Positions 26,048 to 35,158 of a stretch of 64,000 bases of DNA are shown here, piece by piece. The translations under genes and the position numbers were made by a program. The stretch comes from Pedobacter cryoconitis (GTDB lineage: Bacteria > Bacteroidota > Bacteroidia > Sphingobacteriales > Sphingobacteriaceae), in NCBI RefSeq assembly GCF_014207135.1, contig NZ_JACHCC010000008.1:124001-188000 (forward strand), read 5' to 3'. Numbering within the stretch: the stretch's first letter is position 1; the number at the start of each line of letters is the position of its first letter. Below the pieces are notes generated by a model. The model saw nothing but the letters and a program-made list of their open reading frames with translations. It did no database searches and was not told the origin of the DNA.

Positions 26048-28749
26048 TGTCCGAATCTTTTGATGTACCAAACTTTAATGTATTGGGTAAGCAGACAGTA
26101 GCTGGCCAGTATACCAATCAGCCATGGGAAATAACTTAATGGCAGCTGCTCCATTTTTAAAGCTCCTGCGAAAGGTGAAAAAGGAATAAATATGCCTATA
26201 ATCATAATCAGCGAAGTCAATGCTACTACTGGCGCCGTCGCCCAGCTCTGGATAAAAGGAATTTTACGGGTACGGATCATATGTACAATCAGGGTCTGGG
26301 AAAGTAAACCTTCGATAAACCATCCACTTTGGAACAGGCTCTGATGTGCCGGGCTGTTTGCCTTGAAAACAAAGAACATTACGGCAAAGGTGGCATAGTC
26401 AAAAATGGAACTGATCGGACCGATATAGAGCATAAACTTTTTGATTCCTGAAGCATCCCATTTTTTCGGTTTTTCAATAAACTCTTCATCCATTCTATCC
26501 CAGGGAATAGAAATCTGCGAAACATCATACAATAAATTCTGAACCAGAATCTGCACAGGTAGCATAGGCAAAAATGGCAGAAAAGCACTTGCACCCAGCA
26601 TACTGAACATGTTCCCAAAATTACTACTGGCAGTCATTTTGATGTATTTGATGATATTTCCAAAGGTTCTTCTACCATAAATAACACCTTTACGTAAAAC
26701 CATTAAATCTTTCTCTAACAGAATGATATCCGCGCTCTCTTTAGCAATATCGACGGCTGTATCAACGCTAATCCCAACATCGGCATCTCTGAGGGCTACC
26801 GCATCATTAATACCATCGCCCATGAAGCCTACCGTATGTCCATTAGCTTGTAATATTTTAACCACTCTGGATTTCTGAACAGGACTGAGTTTGGCCAGGA
26901 TTGAAACGTCACCTACTTCCTGCTGCAATTCTGCATCGGTCATCTTTTCTACTTCAGAGCCTAATAGAATTTTATCGAAAGGAATACCTACATCGCGGCA
27001 GATCTTTTTAGTCACGATCTCATTATCTCCGGTCAATACCTTAATGCTGACACCCAATTTCTGTAAAGCCTCAATCGCTATTTTAGCCGATGGTTTTGCC
27101 GGATCAAGGAAACCGATAAAACCTGTCAGGATCATATTTTTTTCATCCTCCACTGAATATGTCAGTGCTCTGTCGTCAAATTCACGGATAGCGACCAGCA
27201 GGACTCTTAATCCTTCTGCATTGAGTTTTTTAGAAGTCCGCAGGATCATATTCCGCATGGTTTCGTCCATAGGGATAACCTTATCGGATTCAATATGCAA
27301 TTCTTTGTTATCCCCCGGATCGAAGGCCTGGCTACATAAATCAAGCATTTCTTCAACTGCACCTTTACAGATCAGCAAATGTTTACCATTTCTTTGTTTT
27401 AACACCACTGACATCCTGCGTCGCTGAAAATCGAAAGGGATCTCATCAACTTTCAGGAAGTGTTCTTCTACTTTCAGGTAATCATGTAATTCAACATGTT
27501 CGAGCACAGCCACATCCAGCAGATTTTTCAATCCGGTCTGATGATAACTATTGAGATAAGCCCATTTCAGGACTTCTTCATCTTCATCTCCAAAGATATT
27601 CAGGTGCCGTTCCAGTACGATTTTATCCATGGTCAATGTCCCTGTTTTATCAGTACACAGTACATCCATAGCCCCAATATTCTGGATCGCATTAAGCCTC
27701 TTAATAATCACTTTGTGTTTACTCATATTCACAGCACCTTTAGCCAGGTTGGCTGTTACTATCATCGGCAGCATTTCGGGTGTTAAACCTACGGCTACAG
27801 CTATAGCGAACAATAAGGCATCCCACCAGTTTCCTTTAACCAAACCATTGATCAGAAAAATCAGGGGCACCATCACCACCATAAAGCTGATCAGCAGGTA
27901 ACTCACTTTGTTTACACCTTTATCAAAATTGGTTTCTGCACGTTTACCTACTATTTCTTTACTGAGTGAACCGAAATAGGTCTGGTTACCAGTATTGACA
28001 ACAACCGCAGTGGCATATCCACTTACTACGTTGGTGCCCATAAAACAGATATTATCAAGTTCTACCAGCGGTTTATCTTCTGCATCACGAACGGCAAGGC
28101 TCCGTTTTTCTACAGGGAGGGATTCTCCGGTGAGCATAGACTGGCTCACAAAAAGATCCTTGGACTGTACAATACGGCAATCGGCAGGGATCATATCCCC
28201 TGCTGAGAGCATAATCATATCTCCCGGAACCAGTTTTTTGATATCGAGTTCTTTCTTACCGGTCACTTTCCGCAAAACAGTAGCGGTAGTTTTCACCATA
28301 CTTTTTAATTGTTCGGCGGCACGATTACTTCTGTATTCCTGGAAAAATCTGAGCAATGAGCTTACCATCACCATAATTCCAACCATAGTCACCGTTTTAT
28401 AATCCTGTTCACCCGGACTGGCCAGCCATACGTCAAGTATAAAAGAAATAAGCGCAATAATCAGTAAAATCCCAATGAACGGGTTGATAAAGGCCTGGAA
28501 CAGCTGTTTAATCCAGGCAGGTGCCTTTTCATGATGAACCTCATTTAAACCGAAACGGCTTAAACGTTCTTTAGACTGCATAGAGGATAATCCTTCGCTG
28601 CTGCTATCCAGCATTGCAAAGTAAAAGTCCTGATCTGACCGCGAAACATTCTGTAATTTGGTAGCTGCGGCTTCGTCGCTACCCATAGACAGAATTTTTC
28701 TTTTGTCGAGTGTGGTTCTTTTTTTGAAACTTTCTTTAACGATAGTCAT
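26038..28749 (-). CDS. mgtA: MgtA-type magnesium P-type ATPase
   Basis: 903 residues from ATG 28749 (MTIVKESFKKRTTLDKRK). This start is preferred because the longer frame would overlap the upstream gene and add a spurious hydrophobic leader. Cation ATPase N domain (about 50-110), actuator domain with LTGESLPVEK, phosphorylation site DKTGTLT, ATP-binding domain, and the hinge GDGINDAVALRDADVGISVD. Ten TM helices; the C-terminal ones resemble P3B ATPases MgtA/MgtB. It imports Mg2+ against low external supply. Its 3' end overlaps the microprotein gene. Confidence 0.93.
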   Translation of the reverse strand: MTIVKESFKKRTTLDKRKILSMGSDEAAATKLQNVSRSDQDFYFAMLDSSSEGLSSMQSKERLSRFGLNEVHHEKAPAWIKQLFQAFINPFIGILLIIALISFILDVWLASPGEQDYKTVTMVGIMVMVSSLLRFFQEYRSNRAAEQLKSMVKTTATVLRKVTGKKELDIKKLVPGDMIMLSAGDMIPADCRIVQSKDLFVSQSMLTGESLPVEKRSLAVRDAEDKPLVELDNICFMGTNVVSGYATAVVVNTGNQTYFGSLSKEIVGKRAETNFDKGVNKVSYLLISFMVVMVPLIFLINGLVKGNWWDALLFAIAVAVGLTPEMLPMIVTANLAKGAVNMSKHKVIIKRLNAIQNIGAMDVLCTDKTGTLTMDKIVLERHLNIFGDEDEEVLKWAYLNSYHQTGLKNLLDVAVLEHVELHDYLKVEEHFLKVDEIPFDFQRRRMSVVLKQRNGKHLLICKGAVEEMLDLCSQAFDPGDNKELHIESDKVIPMDETMRNMILRTSKKLNAEGLRVLLVAIREFDDRALTYSVEDEKNMILTGFIGFLDPAKPSAKIAIEALQKLGVSIKVLTGDNEIVTKKICRDVGIPFDKILLGSEVEKMTDAELQQEVGDVSILAKLSPVQKSRVVKILQANGHTVGFMGDGINDAVALRDADVGISVDTAVDIAKESADIILLEKDLMVLRKGVIYGRRTFGNIIKYIKMTASSNFGNMFSMLGASAFLPFLPMLPVQILVQNLLYDVSQISIPWDRMDEEFIEKPKKWDASGIKKFMLYIGPISSIFDYATFAVMFFVFKANSPAHQSLFQSGWFIEGLLSQTLIVHMIRTRKIPFIQSWATAPVVALTSLIMIIGIFIPFSPFAGALKMEQLPLSYFPWLIGILASYCLLTQYIKVWYIKRFGQWL

Positions 28750-28759
28750 GGTGTGTGAA

Positions 28760-29338
28760 TTATATAAGCTGAAAAATGAGTACGACAACACCAAGCATAA
28801 GCAGGCCTGTGCAAATCGTACGAAGAGTGTTAATGAGTTTATGACTGTGAGATCTGCCAAGCCATACGCCCATTCCTAAAAACAGAAGAATAGAAACCGG
28901 CAGGATAATAGTCACATTGGTATCCGGCCGGTCGAGCCATTGTACAGCCATCCCAAACACAAAGAGATAGACTGCTGAGCTAAAGGCAAGCAGCAACAGG
29001 TTATTGGCAGTATAGTTAATGACTGGTATCTCTTTTTTATTTTGAAAATGATCTGTGTACATTTTCACTCCTATAGAAATCAGCAGGCCCAGGGCCAGCC
29101 AGTCTTTCTGGTTTACTGTCAGTGAAGGTGTCCATCGGGTGATCCACCTCCCCCATAGCAGCATTTGATTTTGTGTAATGAACAACAATAGCAGGATCAG
29201 TATCCAATTCCCACGGCTGATCACTGAGACCCTTTTACCGCTTAGTTTTGCGATCATCAGGTTATCTGCAGTGATCCCCACTGTGATAAATAGAATGGCA
29301 TACTGTATAATGCCTGATTTTAAAAGTAAAAAGCTCAT
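28760..29338 (-). CDS. Six-TM MntP-like membrane protein
   Basis: 192 residues with six hydrophobic helices. Helix 1 ends in ITADNLMIAKLSG, comparable with the 'SMDAFAVS' helix of MntP manganese exporters. The block NQKDWLALGLLISIGVKMY parallels the MntP 'DHWIAFxLLxxIGxKMI' segment, and GMGVWLGRSHSHKLINTL parallels its 'xxGxxLGxxxGxkL'. The second conserved aspartate region appears as LAFSSAVYLFVFGM, without Asp, so activity or substrate may differ. It lies 10 bp from both mgtC and mgtA. Distant homology only; it could be another LysE-superfamily member. Confidence 0.5.
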   Translation of the reverse strand: MSFLLLKSGIIQYAILFITVGITADNLMIAKLSGKRVSVISRGNWILILLLLFITQNQMLLWGRWITRWTPSLTVNQKDWLALGLLISIGVKMYTDHFQNKKEIPVINYTANNLLLLAFSSAVYLFVFGMAVQWLDRPDTNVTIILPVSILLFLGMGVWLGRSHSHKLINTLRTICTGLLMLGVVVLIFQLI

Positions 29339-29348
29339 GCGTTATCTA

Positions 29349-30050
29349 TTATAAGTCATTTTCATCGCCAGCCTTATTCCAGCTTACTTCGGACACTTCA
29401 TGTTCAATGGTCAGCCGGCCTGCAATTTTTTCCATCACCGAGTCTTCATTGCTATTGGCCAGTATCTCGGCCATGATAATGGCTTTGCTCGGATCTCCGT
29501 CATCTGTACTTTTCAGCGATCTCAGCAAAAGTTTGTCATCATTACTGGTAAACTGGAGTAATAAAACTCTCAGGTGATTTTCTACGTCTTGTCTGCACTT
29601 GATAATCAGCAGATAAGCCACAGGAATCCTTGTACTTTTTAAAGGTAAACGGCTTAGTTTTACACCTACCGGACGCATTAATACATGTGTCAGAATAACA
29701 AATGCAGTTACGATAGCAGCTTCAGGAATGAACCCCAGTCCGCAGGAGGCACCAACAGCGGCAGAACACCATAAGGTAGCTGCGGTATTTAAACCTCTCA
29801 CATTGAGGCCATCTTTCATGATTACGCCGGCTCCTAAGAAACCTATTCCGCTGACTACATAAGAGATTACTCTGCCTGATGCATCACCGCCAACTTTCAC
29901 ACCCAGCGATACGAACATACACGCACCTAAACAAACGAGCATATTGGTACGTAAACCTGCCATGCGCTGACGCCACTGACGCTCAGTGCCTATAGCAGCG
30001 CCCAGAACGAATGCTACGGCCAGTCTGAGGGTGAATTCAAATATTGTCAT
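29349..30050 (-). CDS. mgtC: MgtC/SapB-family protein
   Basis: 233 residues. The N-terminal ~135 residues hold the MgtC membrane domain: RLAVAFVLGAAIGTERQWRQRMAGLRTNMLVCLGACMFV, then GIGFLGAGVIMKDGLNVRGLNTAATLWCSAAVGASCGLGF. The C-terminal ~90 residues form the ACT-like soluble domain. In Salmonella MgtC inhibits the F1Fo ATPase and promotes survival at low Mg2+. It heads the tight mgtC-mntP-like-mgtA block and overlaps the preceding 83-aa frame by 14 bp. Confidence 0.92.
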   Translation of the reverse strand: MTIFEFTLRLAVAFVLGAAIGTERQWRQRMAGLRTNMLVCLGACMFVSLGVKVGGDASGRVISYVVSGIGFLGAGVIMKDGLNVRGLNTAATLWCSAAVGASCGLGFIPEAAIVTAFVILTHVLMRPVGVKLSRLPLKSTRIPVAYLLIIKCRQDVENHLRVLLLQFTSNDDKLLLRSLKSTDDGDPSKAIIMAEILANSNEDSVMEKIAGRLTIEHEVSEVSWNKAGDENDL

Positions 30051-30288
30051 ATCTTGCCCTCCATTTTTTAAACTGGTTTAAAGCTTGTCTGAAACCATAC
30101 AGCAGGAAAGAAAAGAATCTTACTGTATATTGTCTTAAAGAGAGTGACTGGTGATAATAACTTTGTCCGCTGAATATTTTATCGGATATACCAAACGTAA
30201 TAGTTGGTCTGGTGTCCATGCCTACCGGATAATTGTAATCGGCAATATAATGGGCATGTTTTTTCTGAATGTTTGAAAATTTGAACAT
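30037..30288 (-). CDS. 83-aa leader ORF upstream of mgtC, function unknown
   Basis: A frame of 83 codons that overlaps the mgtC start by 14 bp. The product is basic and aromatic-rich (HAHYIADYNYP, RQYTVRFFSFLLYGFRQALNQFKKWRARY) with no clear TM helix or domain. Because it is short, immediately upstream and overlapping, it could be a real small protein or a translated leader coupling ribosome movement to mgtC expression, as mgtM/mgtP do in Salmonella by a different sequence. Evidence for expression is positional only. Confidence 0.45.
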   Translation of the reverse strand: MFKFSNIQKKHAHYIADYNYPVGMDTRPTITFGISDKIFSGQSYYHQSLSLRQYTVRFFSFLLYGFRQALNQFKKWRARYDNI

Positions 30289-30457
30289 AACTTTGCTTTA
30301 TGCCAGTTAGCGGCATAACATAAGTTATGAGGGCTAACCGACGGTTAAATGAATAAATAATACTTCCGTTGAATAGGGGCCTGAGTCCATATTTTCTTGT
30401 TTTTTAATGTGCTGCAAATATAAGGCAGCCCTTCGGTAAGGGCAGTTAGAGGACTCA
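30289..30457 (-). promoter_or_regulatory. Hairpin-rich leader of the mgtC operon (candidate metal-sensing RNA)
   Basis: Read on the minus strand: an outer pairing of TGAGTCC (complement of 30451-30457) with GGACTCA (complement of 30382-30388) encloses two stems, AAGGGC/GCCCTT (30438-30443 with 30428-30433, loop ACCG) and GCTGC/GCAGC (30425-30429 with 30411-30415). Nearer the 83-aa ORF, two alternative stems share the GGCATAA/CATAAC region: TTATGCC/GGCATAA (30298-30304 with 30312-30318) and CATAAC/GTTATG (30314-30319 with 30324-30329). Mutually exclusive stems just before a start codon suggest attenuation. It does not match the M-box or yybP-ykoY motifs as I know them. Confidence 0.45.
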
Positions 30458-30586
30458 CAGAAATTCATTAGAAATTCATTAGAGAAAAGGCTGAATTAAC
30501 CTGGTTTTCCTAATCCGTTTATCATCAGCGGCTTTCTGCAAGATTACTTCTATATTTAAACAGGCTCTAACCAGAGAATCTCAGAA

Positions 30587-30883
30587 ATGATAAATAATTT
30601 ACGCGTAATAAAAGGTCTGTGTATTTTTTACCAGAAGCTGATTATCCCTTCACTGGCACTTTCGGCTGTGATAGCCCTGTTTATGACGAAGCTGGTCAAT
30701 TTCCATACCGGGACAGGAATTGCATTTATGCTCCTCACTCCTGTTTTCCATTATTTTACTTATGAAGTAAATAACCCAGGCGAATATTTTTTCTATTATA
30801 ATTTAGGGCTGAGTAAACTGTTGTTATGGCTGAATACCTTTATAGTTAGTGTGATTATAGGTTTATTATTGATCCTGATATGA
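30587..30883 (+). CDS. 98-aa membrane subunit of a small ABC system
   Basis: 98 residues with three hydrophobic segments: about 17-36 (LIIPSLALSAVIALFM), 43-60 (TGIAFMLLTPVFHYF) and 75-98 (LLLWLNTFIVSVIIGLLLILI). No known domain. Its last codon overlaps the ATPase start (ATGA), so the two are translationally coupled. This is much shorter than ordinary ABC permeases (usually five or more TM helices), so it probably oligomerises or needs another subunit. The pair is divergent from the mgtC operon across 298 bp. Confidence 0.6.
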   Translation: MINNLRVIKGLCIFYQKLIIPSLALSAVIALFMTKLVNFHTGTGIAFMLLTPVFHYFTYEVNNPGEYFFYYNLGLSKLLLWLNTFIVSVIIGLLLILI

Positions 30884-31545
30884 GTTTACTGCATGTAGAT
30901 AGTGTCCGCAAACAAATCGGGGGAAGACAGATCCTGAATGATGTCTTCCTGTCCTGCAGCCAGGGACAGATTGTTGGTCTGTTAGGGAGAAATGGTTCTG
31001 GAAAATCGACCTTATTGAAGATTATTTTCGGTGCTTTGAGCGCAGATCACAAATATGTGGCGATTGATGGTCAGGTGAAGCGTTCTTTAGCTGATACCAG
31101 GAATCTGATTCAATATTTACCACAGGATAGTTTTTTACCAGGTCACATCCGGATAAAAACTATCATTTCTTGTTTTTGCAATCAGGCTCATGCGGCCGTT
31201 ATAAAGGATCATGAACTGATTAAACCTTTCCTGACCAAAAAGGCGAACCAGTTATCGGGTGGCGAAAAAAGGATTCTGGAAATCTTACTGATGGTTTATT
31301 CGGATGCAAAATACTTATTGCTCGATGAACCTTTTAATGGGATTGCCCCCTTGCATATTAAGTTAATCAAGGAGCTGATCAGAAAACACAGTCAGCACAA
31401 GGGCTTTATGATCACGGATCATGATTACAGGAATGTACTGGATATTTCAGAAACGATTATCCTGATACAGGATGGAAATACCAGAAAGATTAATGACGTA
31501 CAGGAACTGATCGACTATGGGTACCTGCCAGAAAGATCTACTTAA
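30880..31545 (+). CDS. ABC transporter ATP-binding protein
   Basis: 221 residues. Walker A GRNGSGKST (about 36-44), Q-loop region YLPQDS, signature LSGGEKR (about 125), Walker B YLLLDEPF followed by H-loop ITDHDYRNV. Resembles LptB/LivF-like and lantibiotic-type stand-alone ATPases; the substrate is unknown. It overlaps the 98-aa membrane gene by 4 bp and the convergent carboxypeptidase-regulatory gene by 8 bp. No other permease lies nearby. Confidence 0.88.
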   Translation: MSLLHVDSVRKQIGGRQILNDVFLSCSQGQIVGLLGRNGSGKSTLLKIIFGALSADHKYVAIDGQVKRSLADTRNLIQYLPQDSFLPGHIRIKTIISCFCNQAHAAVIKDHELIKPFLTKKANQLSGGEKRILEILLMVYSDAKYLLLDEPFNGIAPLHIKLIKELIRKHSQHKGFMITDHDYRNVLDISETIILIQDGNTRKINDVQELIDYGYLPERST

Positions 31546-32770
31546 TGGTCTCAGCAATTTTTTTCAGAGAAGTAGTTGGTTTGATAAAGTTATAGTCTCC
31601 CCAATAATCGTCACTATAATCAACTGCATTTTTATTAAAACTATAATCACGCGGCATCCTGTCGGCCTGATCATATTTTTTCAGCGGCTTCCCATTCACA
31701 TTCGAAATAAATAGCTCTGCACTAAGCTGTAAATTACCATCAATATGTTCTTTTCTTGCTTTGACATGGTGAGTAGTGGCAATGCTGTAAAATTGTGGGT
31801 ACCATTTGTTTTTGATCTTTGCATACCGGCAGCTTAATTGTTCATTCAACTTCTGAAAACTATATCCCATTAATCTTACCAACGGCCGCAATACAAAAGG
31901 GACATCAGATCCTATATATTGTTTTCCTTTCGGGCTTAAGCTAAAATCAATAGAAGCAATGGCATAACTGCCTTTAATTATCACGATGGTCCCTTTATAT
32001 AAAGCTTCCCTGATATTATCTTTCTGATCAAAGGTGATTACAAATGCTTCTTCTCCATTGATACTCGATGATCCGCTGATTTCATAATTATACTTCGCAA
32101 GATAACGTTCACCAAGTATAGCACCGGGGTTTTGAATCAGATCATTTTCGAGGATCACAAATGGCACTCCTTTTAACGAGGCTTTAAAAGGATTATTCAC
32201 GACTTCATTACCAACCTTTTTCAGGTTCCTCTCTTTATTGACAATGATAAAATCCTTATTTTTTTTCTGACCATAGCCCCGCATCAGGATATTTAAAGAG
32301 GCCTCGGCAAAGGAAAGATAACCGGCATCTATTTTTGCGATTTCTCTATAAAAACCGACCAGTTCAAAAGGGGTCTGTGCGTAATTCGCGGGAATATTTT
32401 TGATTGCTTTTTTAACGATTGATTCTGGGGTACCTGAATATATAGCTACTTCTGCTAAATCAACAAGCCGAGGTTTCAGGATCAGTCTGAGTTTACCACT
32501 GACAGTTGACAAGGGGATTTTAATACTTTGAAAACCCACACAGGAAATGCTCAGTGTATCTTTATTCAGCGCTTCAGGAAACTTCAGGATAAACTCTCCT
32601 TCGTTATTCGTAACTGAACTCATTTGTTCTTTGATACGTAAATTTACATTTGGTAAAGGGACATTGTTCTCATTGACGATTAATCCTTCTACTTTTAGTA
32701 ACTCCTGCGCATCTAATAAATGATGCACACCAAAAATTAAGCATAAGATAAGGTACCCTTTCTTGATCAT
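31538..32770 (-). CDS. Carboxypeptidase-regulatory-like domain protein (exported)
   Basis: 410 residues with a signal peptide (LILCLIFGVHHLLDAQ). Residues about 24-110 form a CarboxypepD_reg-like beta-sandwich (VEGLIVNENNVPLPNVNLRIKEQMSSVTNNEGEFILKFP, ISCVGFQSIKIPL). The remaining 300 residues are beta-rich (NIPANYAQTPFELVGFYREIAK onwards), the layout of Bacteroidota outer-membrane or surface proteins of unknown role. It lies downstream of the histidine kinase across 91 bp and is convergent with the ABC ATPase. Confidence 0.65.
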   Translation of the reverse strand: MIKKGYLILCLIFGVHHLLDAQELLKVEGLIVNENNVPLPNVNLRIKEQMSSVTNNEGEFILKFPEALNKDTLSISCVGFQSIKIPLSTVSGKLRLILKPRLVDLAEVAIYSGTPESIVKKAIKNIPANYAQTPFELVGFYREIAKIDAGYLSFAEASLNILMRGYGQKKNKDFIIVNKERNLKKVGNEVVNNPFKASLKGVPFVILENDLIQNPGAILGERYLAKYNYEISGSSSINGEEAFVITFDQKDNIREALYKGTIVIIKGSYAIASIDFSLSPKGKQYIGSDVPFVLRPLVRLMGYSFQKLNEQLSCRYAKIKNKWYPQFYSIATTHHVKARKEHIDGNLQLSAELFISNVNGKPLKKYDQADRMPRDYSFNKNAVDYSDDYWGDYNFIKPTTSLKKIAETIK

Positions 32771-32812
32771 ACAACCCTCAGATTATTTCCTCTAAGGTAA
32801 ATACATAACCCT

Positions 32813-32830
32813 TTAAAACATTTGTTTTAA
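32813..32830. other. Short inverted repeat between kinase and surface-protein genes
   Basis: TTAAAACA (32813-32820) and TGTTTTAA (32823-32830) are exact inverses with a 2-bp spacer. It could be a weak terminator after the kinase gene or an operator for the next gene. Confidence 0.35.
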
Positions 32831-32861
32831 CAAAGTTTAACAACACGCCGATCTGGTGGGT

Positions 32862-34229
32862 TTACACGTGCGGTAAATCTACTGTAAATACACTCCCCGT
32901 CCCTACTGTAGAATTCACACCGATAACTCCGTTATGCATGGTGATAATTTTTTGTGTTAAAGACAGGCCGATCCCATTACCAGGACTAAAATCTTTATTT
33001 TTTCCTCGGTAAAAGGCAGTAAATATATTGGAAAGCTCTTCCTGCTCAATACCGATCCCCGAGTCCCTGAATGACAATTTAACCTTGCTGTCATCAGAAT
33101 TTATTGTTACTGTACACTGGTGATCGGGAGAAAATTTACAGGCGTTCTCCATCAGATTAATAAATGCGACCTTTAACAGATACTCATTGCCTTTGACCGA
33201 GATATCATCATCGTCATCGATCTCCTGTTCAAAGACAATATCGACACGATAATCCTCACTTGTTTTTAAGACGGCCTCTCTGGCATCCATCAGCAATTCA
33301 TCAGTCCTCAGCTCCTTCATACTCACTGTGGTCTGATCGTAACTGGCCTTGGCCAGATCGAGCAATCCGTTGGACAATCTCACTAACCGTCTTGCATCAC
33401 TAAGCGATAAGCGGATCACTTCTTTATATTCCTCAGCACTGCGTTCACGGATCAGGGCCAGCTGCAATTCACCGACTATAGTGGCCAGAGGTGTCCGGAG
33501 CTCATGTGAAATATTACTTACAAAATTCTTCTGACCATCAAATGATAACTCCAGTCTGTCGAGCATATTATTAAACGTAAGGGCCAGCTCTCCTATCTCA
33601 TCTTTTTCATTTTTAACCTGTACGCGTTTATACAGATTGGTAGCCGTGATTTCCTCTACCTTATCTACAATTTCGGCGACGGGGTTCAGGGCTTTGCCCA
33701 CAAAGTAATATCCGGCAGCAATCGTTAAACTGATAATAATGATAAATGAGATAATCAAAGTATACTTAAATTCTTCTAGCCGGCTTATTCCATATTTATC
33801 ATTTGCCGCTGCAGTGATCACATAGGTTTTATGGTTATGTATATATAAAAGACCGACTACCTGTAATGAACCCTGTTCAAAGGTTATTTCTTTTTGAAGG
33901 GTAATCTGATCAATCATCCTTTTAGTCTCTTTTACTTTATCTATCTGAACTGCATCATGGTAAAGCAGGTTAAAGGAAGTATCATATACGGCTACTTCTT
34001 CTTCAAACAGGGAGTTTAAAGAGTTCTTGTAGATAAGTTGTAATACGGCAGGCGGAACTTTCGCATCGAAAAGTAAATTGGCTTTTGTAATCGCTTCGCG
34101 CTTTAAGTGCTGATAATATTGATCTTTCCGGCTTTTTGCAGTCGATACATAGATAAAAACAGCAAACGCTGACAGCAATGCCCCAAAAAGCATCAGAAAC
34201 AATAACAGCAGCTTAACTCTTATTTTCAT
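32862..34229 (-). CDS. Sensor histidine kinase
   Basis: 455 residues. TM1 (LLLLFLMLFGALLSAFAVFIYV), a periplasmic domain of about 130 residues, TM2 (YTLIISFIIIISLTIAAGYYFV), HAMP (LNPVAEIVDKVEEITATNLYKRV), DHp with phospho-acceptor H in FVSNISHELRTPLATI, and HATPase_c with N box (INLMENACKFSPDH), G1 DSGIGI and G2 GNGIGLSLT. It starts at an ATGA overlap with the response regulator stop. The genes face away from the SusCD pair, which they may regulate; metal or envelope stress are alternatives. Confidence 0.93.
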   Translation of the reverse strand: MKIRVKLLLLFLMLFGALLSAFAVFIYVSTAKSRKDQYYQHLKREAITKANLLFDAKVPPAVLQLIYKNSLNSLFEEEVAVYDTSFNLLYHDAVQIDKVKETKRMIDQITLQKEITFEQGSLQVVGLLYIHNHKTYVITAAANDKYGISRLEEFKYTLIISFIIIISLTIAAGYYFVGKALNPVAEIVDKVEEITATNLYKRVQVKNEKDEIGELALTFNNMLDRLELSFDGQKNFVSNISHELRTPLATIVGELQLALIRERSAEEYKEVIRLSLSDARRLVRLSNGLLDLAKASYDQTTVSMKELRTDELLMDAREAVLKTSEDYRVDIVFEQEIDDDDDISVKGNEYLLKVAFINLMENACKFSPDHQCTVTINSDDSKVKLSFRDSGIGIEQEELSNIFTAFYRGKNKDFSPGNGIGLSLTQKIITMHNGVIGVNSTVGTGSVFTVDLPHV

Positions 34230-34909
34230 CCTTCTTTAAATATAAATCCCATACCTGGTTTAGTATGGATGAGTTTTACGGGATAGTTTTTATCTATCTT
34301 TTTTCTCAGATAATTGATATAAACATCGATAAAATTTGTTCCCGAATCAAAGGTATCCCAGACCTTCTCGGCGATTTCTGTTCTGGACAAAACGCGCTCG
34401 GAGTTACCCATCATATATTCCAGCAAACGAAATTCTTTGGGGGTAAGGTCTATAGGTTCATTGTTTCTTTTAACCATCTTGGTTTCGAGGTTCATCTCTA
34501 AATCTGCAAAACGCAGAATGAATCCCTGGTTAAAGGTGTTGTTCTGTGACTGGTTTCTTTTAATCAAAGCACGTATGCGGGCATGGAGTTCCCTAAAGTC
34601 AAAAGGTTTGACCAGATAATCGTCTGCACCGGCATCAAAACCTTCGATCTTATCATCGGTCGTACCTAAAGCAGTCAGCATAATAATAGGAATATCGGGA
34701 CGTGCCACCCGCACTTCCCTGCACAGATCTATCCCGTTAATTTTAGGGAGAATCAGATCCATCAGAATGAGGTCGAAGGTCTTTGTCAGGGCCAGCTTTT
34801 TTCCCATCTCCCCGTCATAAGCGAGGGTAATATGAAATCCAAGTTCTTCGAGCCCCTTTTTAATCAGCTCAGCTACTCTTTGTTCGTCTTCGATAACCAA
34901 TATCTGCAT
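34226..34909 (-). CDS. OmpR-family response regulator
   Basis: 227 residues from ATG 34909 (MQILVIEDEQ). This start places the receiver domain at its normal position; the longer frame adds seven residues. The phospho-acceptor Asp lies in LILMDLILPKING, with the conserved Lys in DDYLVKPFDFREL. A winged-helix DNA-binding domain follows (LTPKEFRLLEYMMGNSERVLSRTEIAEKVWD, VYINYLRKKID). Cotranscribed with the kinase; typical targets are promoters nearby. Confidence 0.94.
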   Translation of the reverse strand: MQILVIEDEQRVAELIKKGLEELGFHITLAYDGEMGKKLALTKTFDLILMDLILPKINGIDLCREVRVARPDIPIIMLTALGTTDDKIEGFDAGADDYLVKPFDFRELHARIRALIKRNQSQNNTFNQGFILRFADLEMNLETKMVKRNNEPIDLTPKEFRLLEYMMGNSERVLSRTEIAEKVWDTFDSGTNFIDVYINYLRKKIDKNYPVKLIHTKPGMGFIFKEG

Positions 34910-35158
34910 AAGGATATATATAAACGACAAATGTGAGGATTATTTCCCGATCGTCAAGCACACTTTACGTGAATCTATAAACTGCTTATTAAGGACAGGT
35001 TAACACTGGGTAACGGAGTTACTGCAAAACAACGTAAATAAACGTTATAGCACCCAAAAGTTTAAATTACGATAACACTAAATGAGTTTAGTTTTAATAA
35101 ACAAAGTTTAGTATTGCTGCATGAAAACAAGAATTCATTCTAACCTAAATTAAAGCAG

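Noticed and set aside
30289..30457. M-box or yybP-ykoY riboswitch upstream of mgtC
   Set aside because: The conserved sequence blocks of those riboswitches, as I know them, are absent; only generic hairpins are seen.
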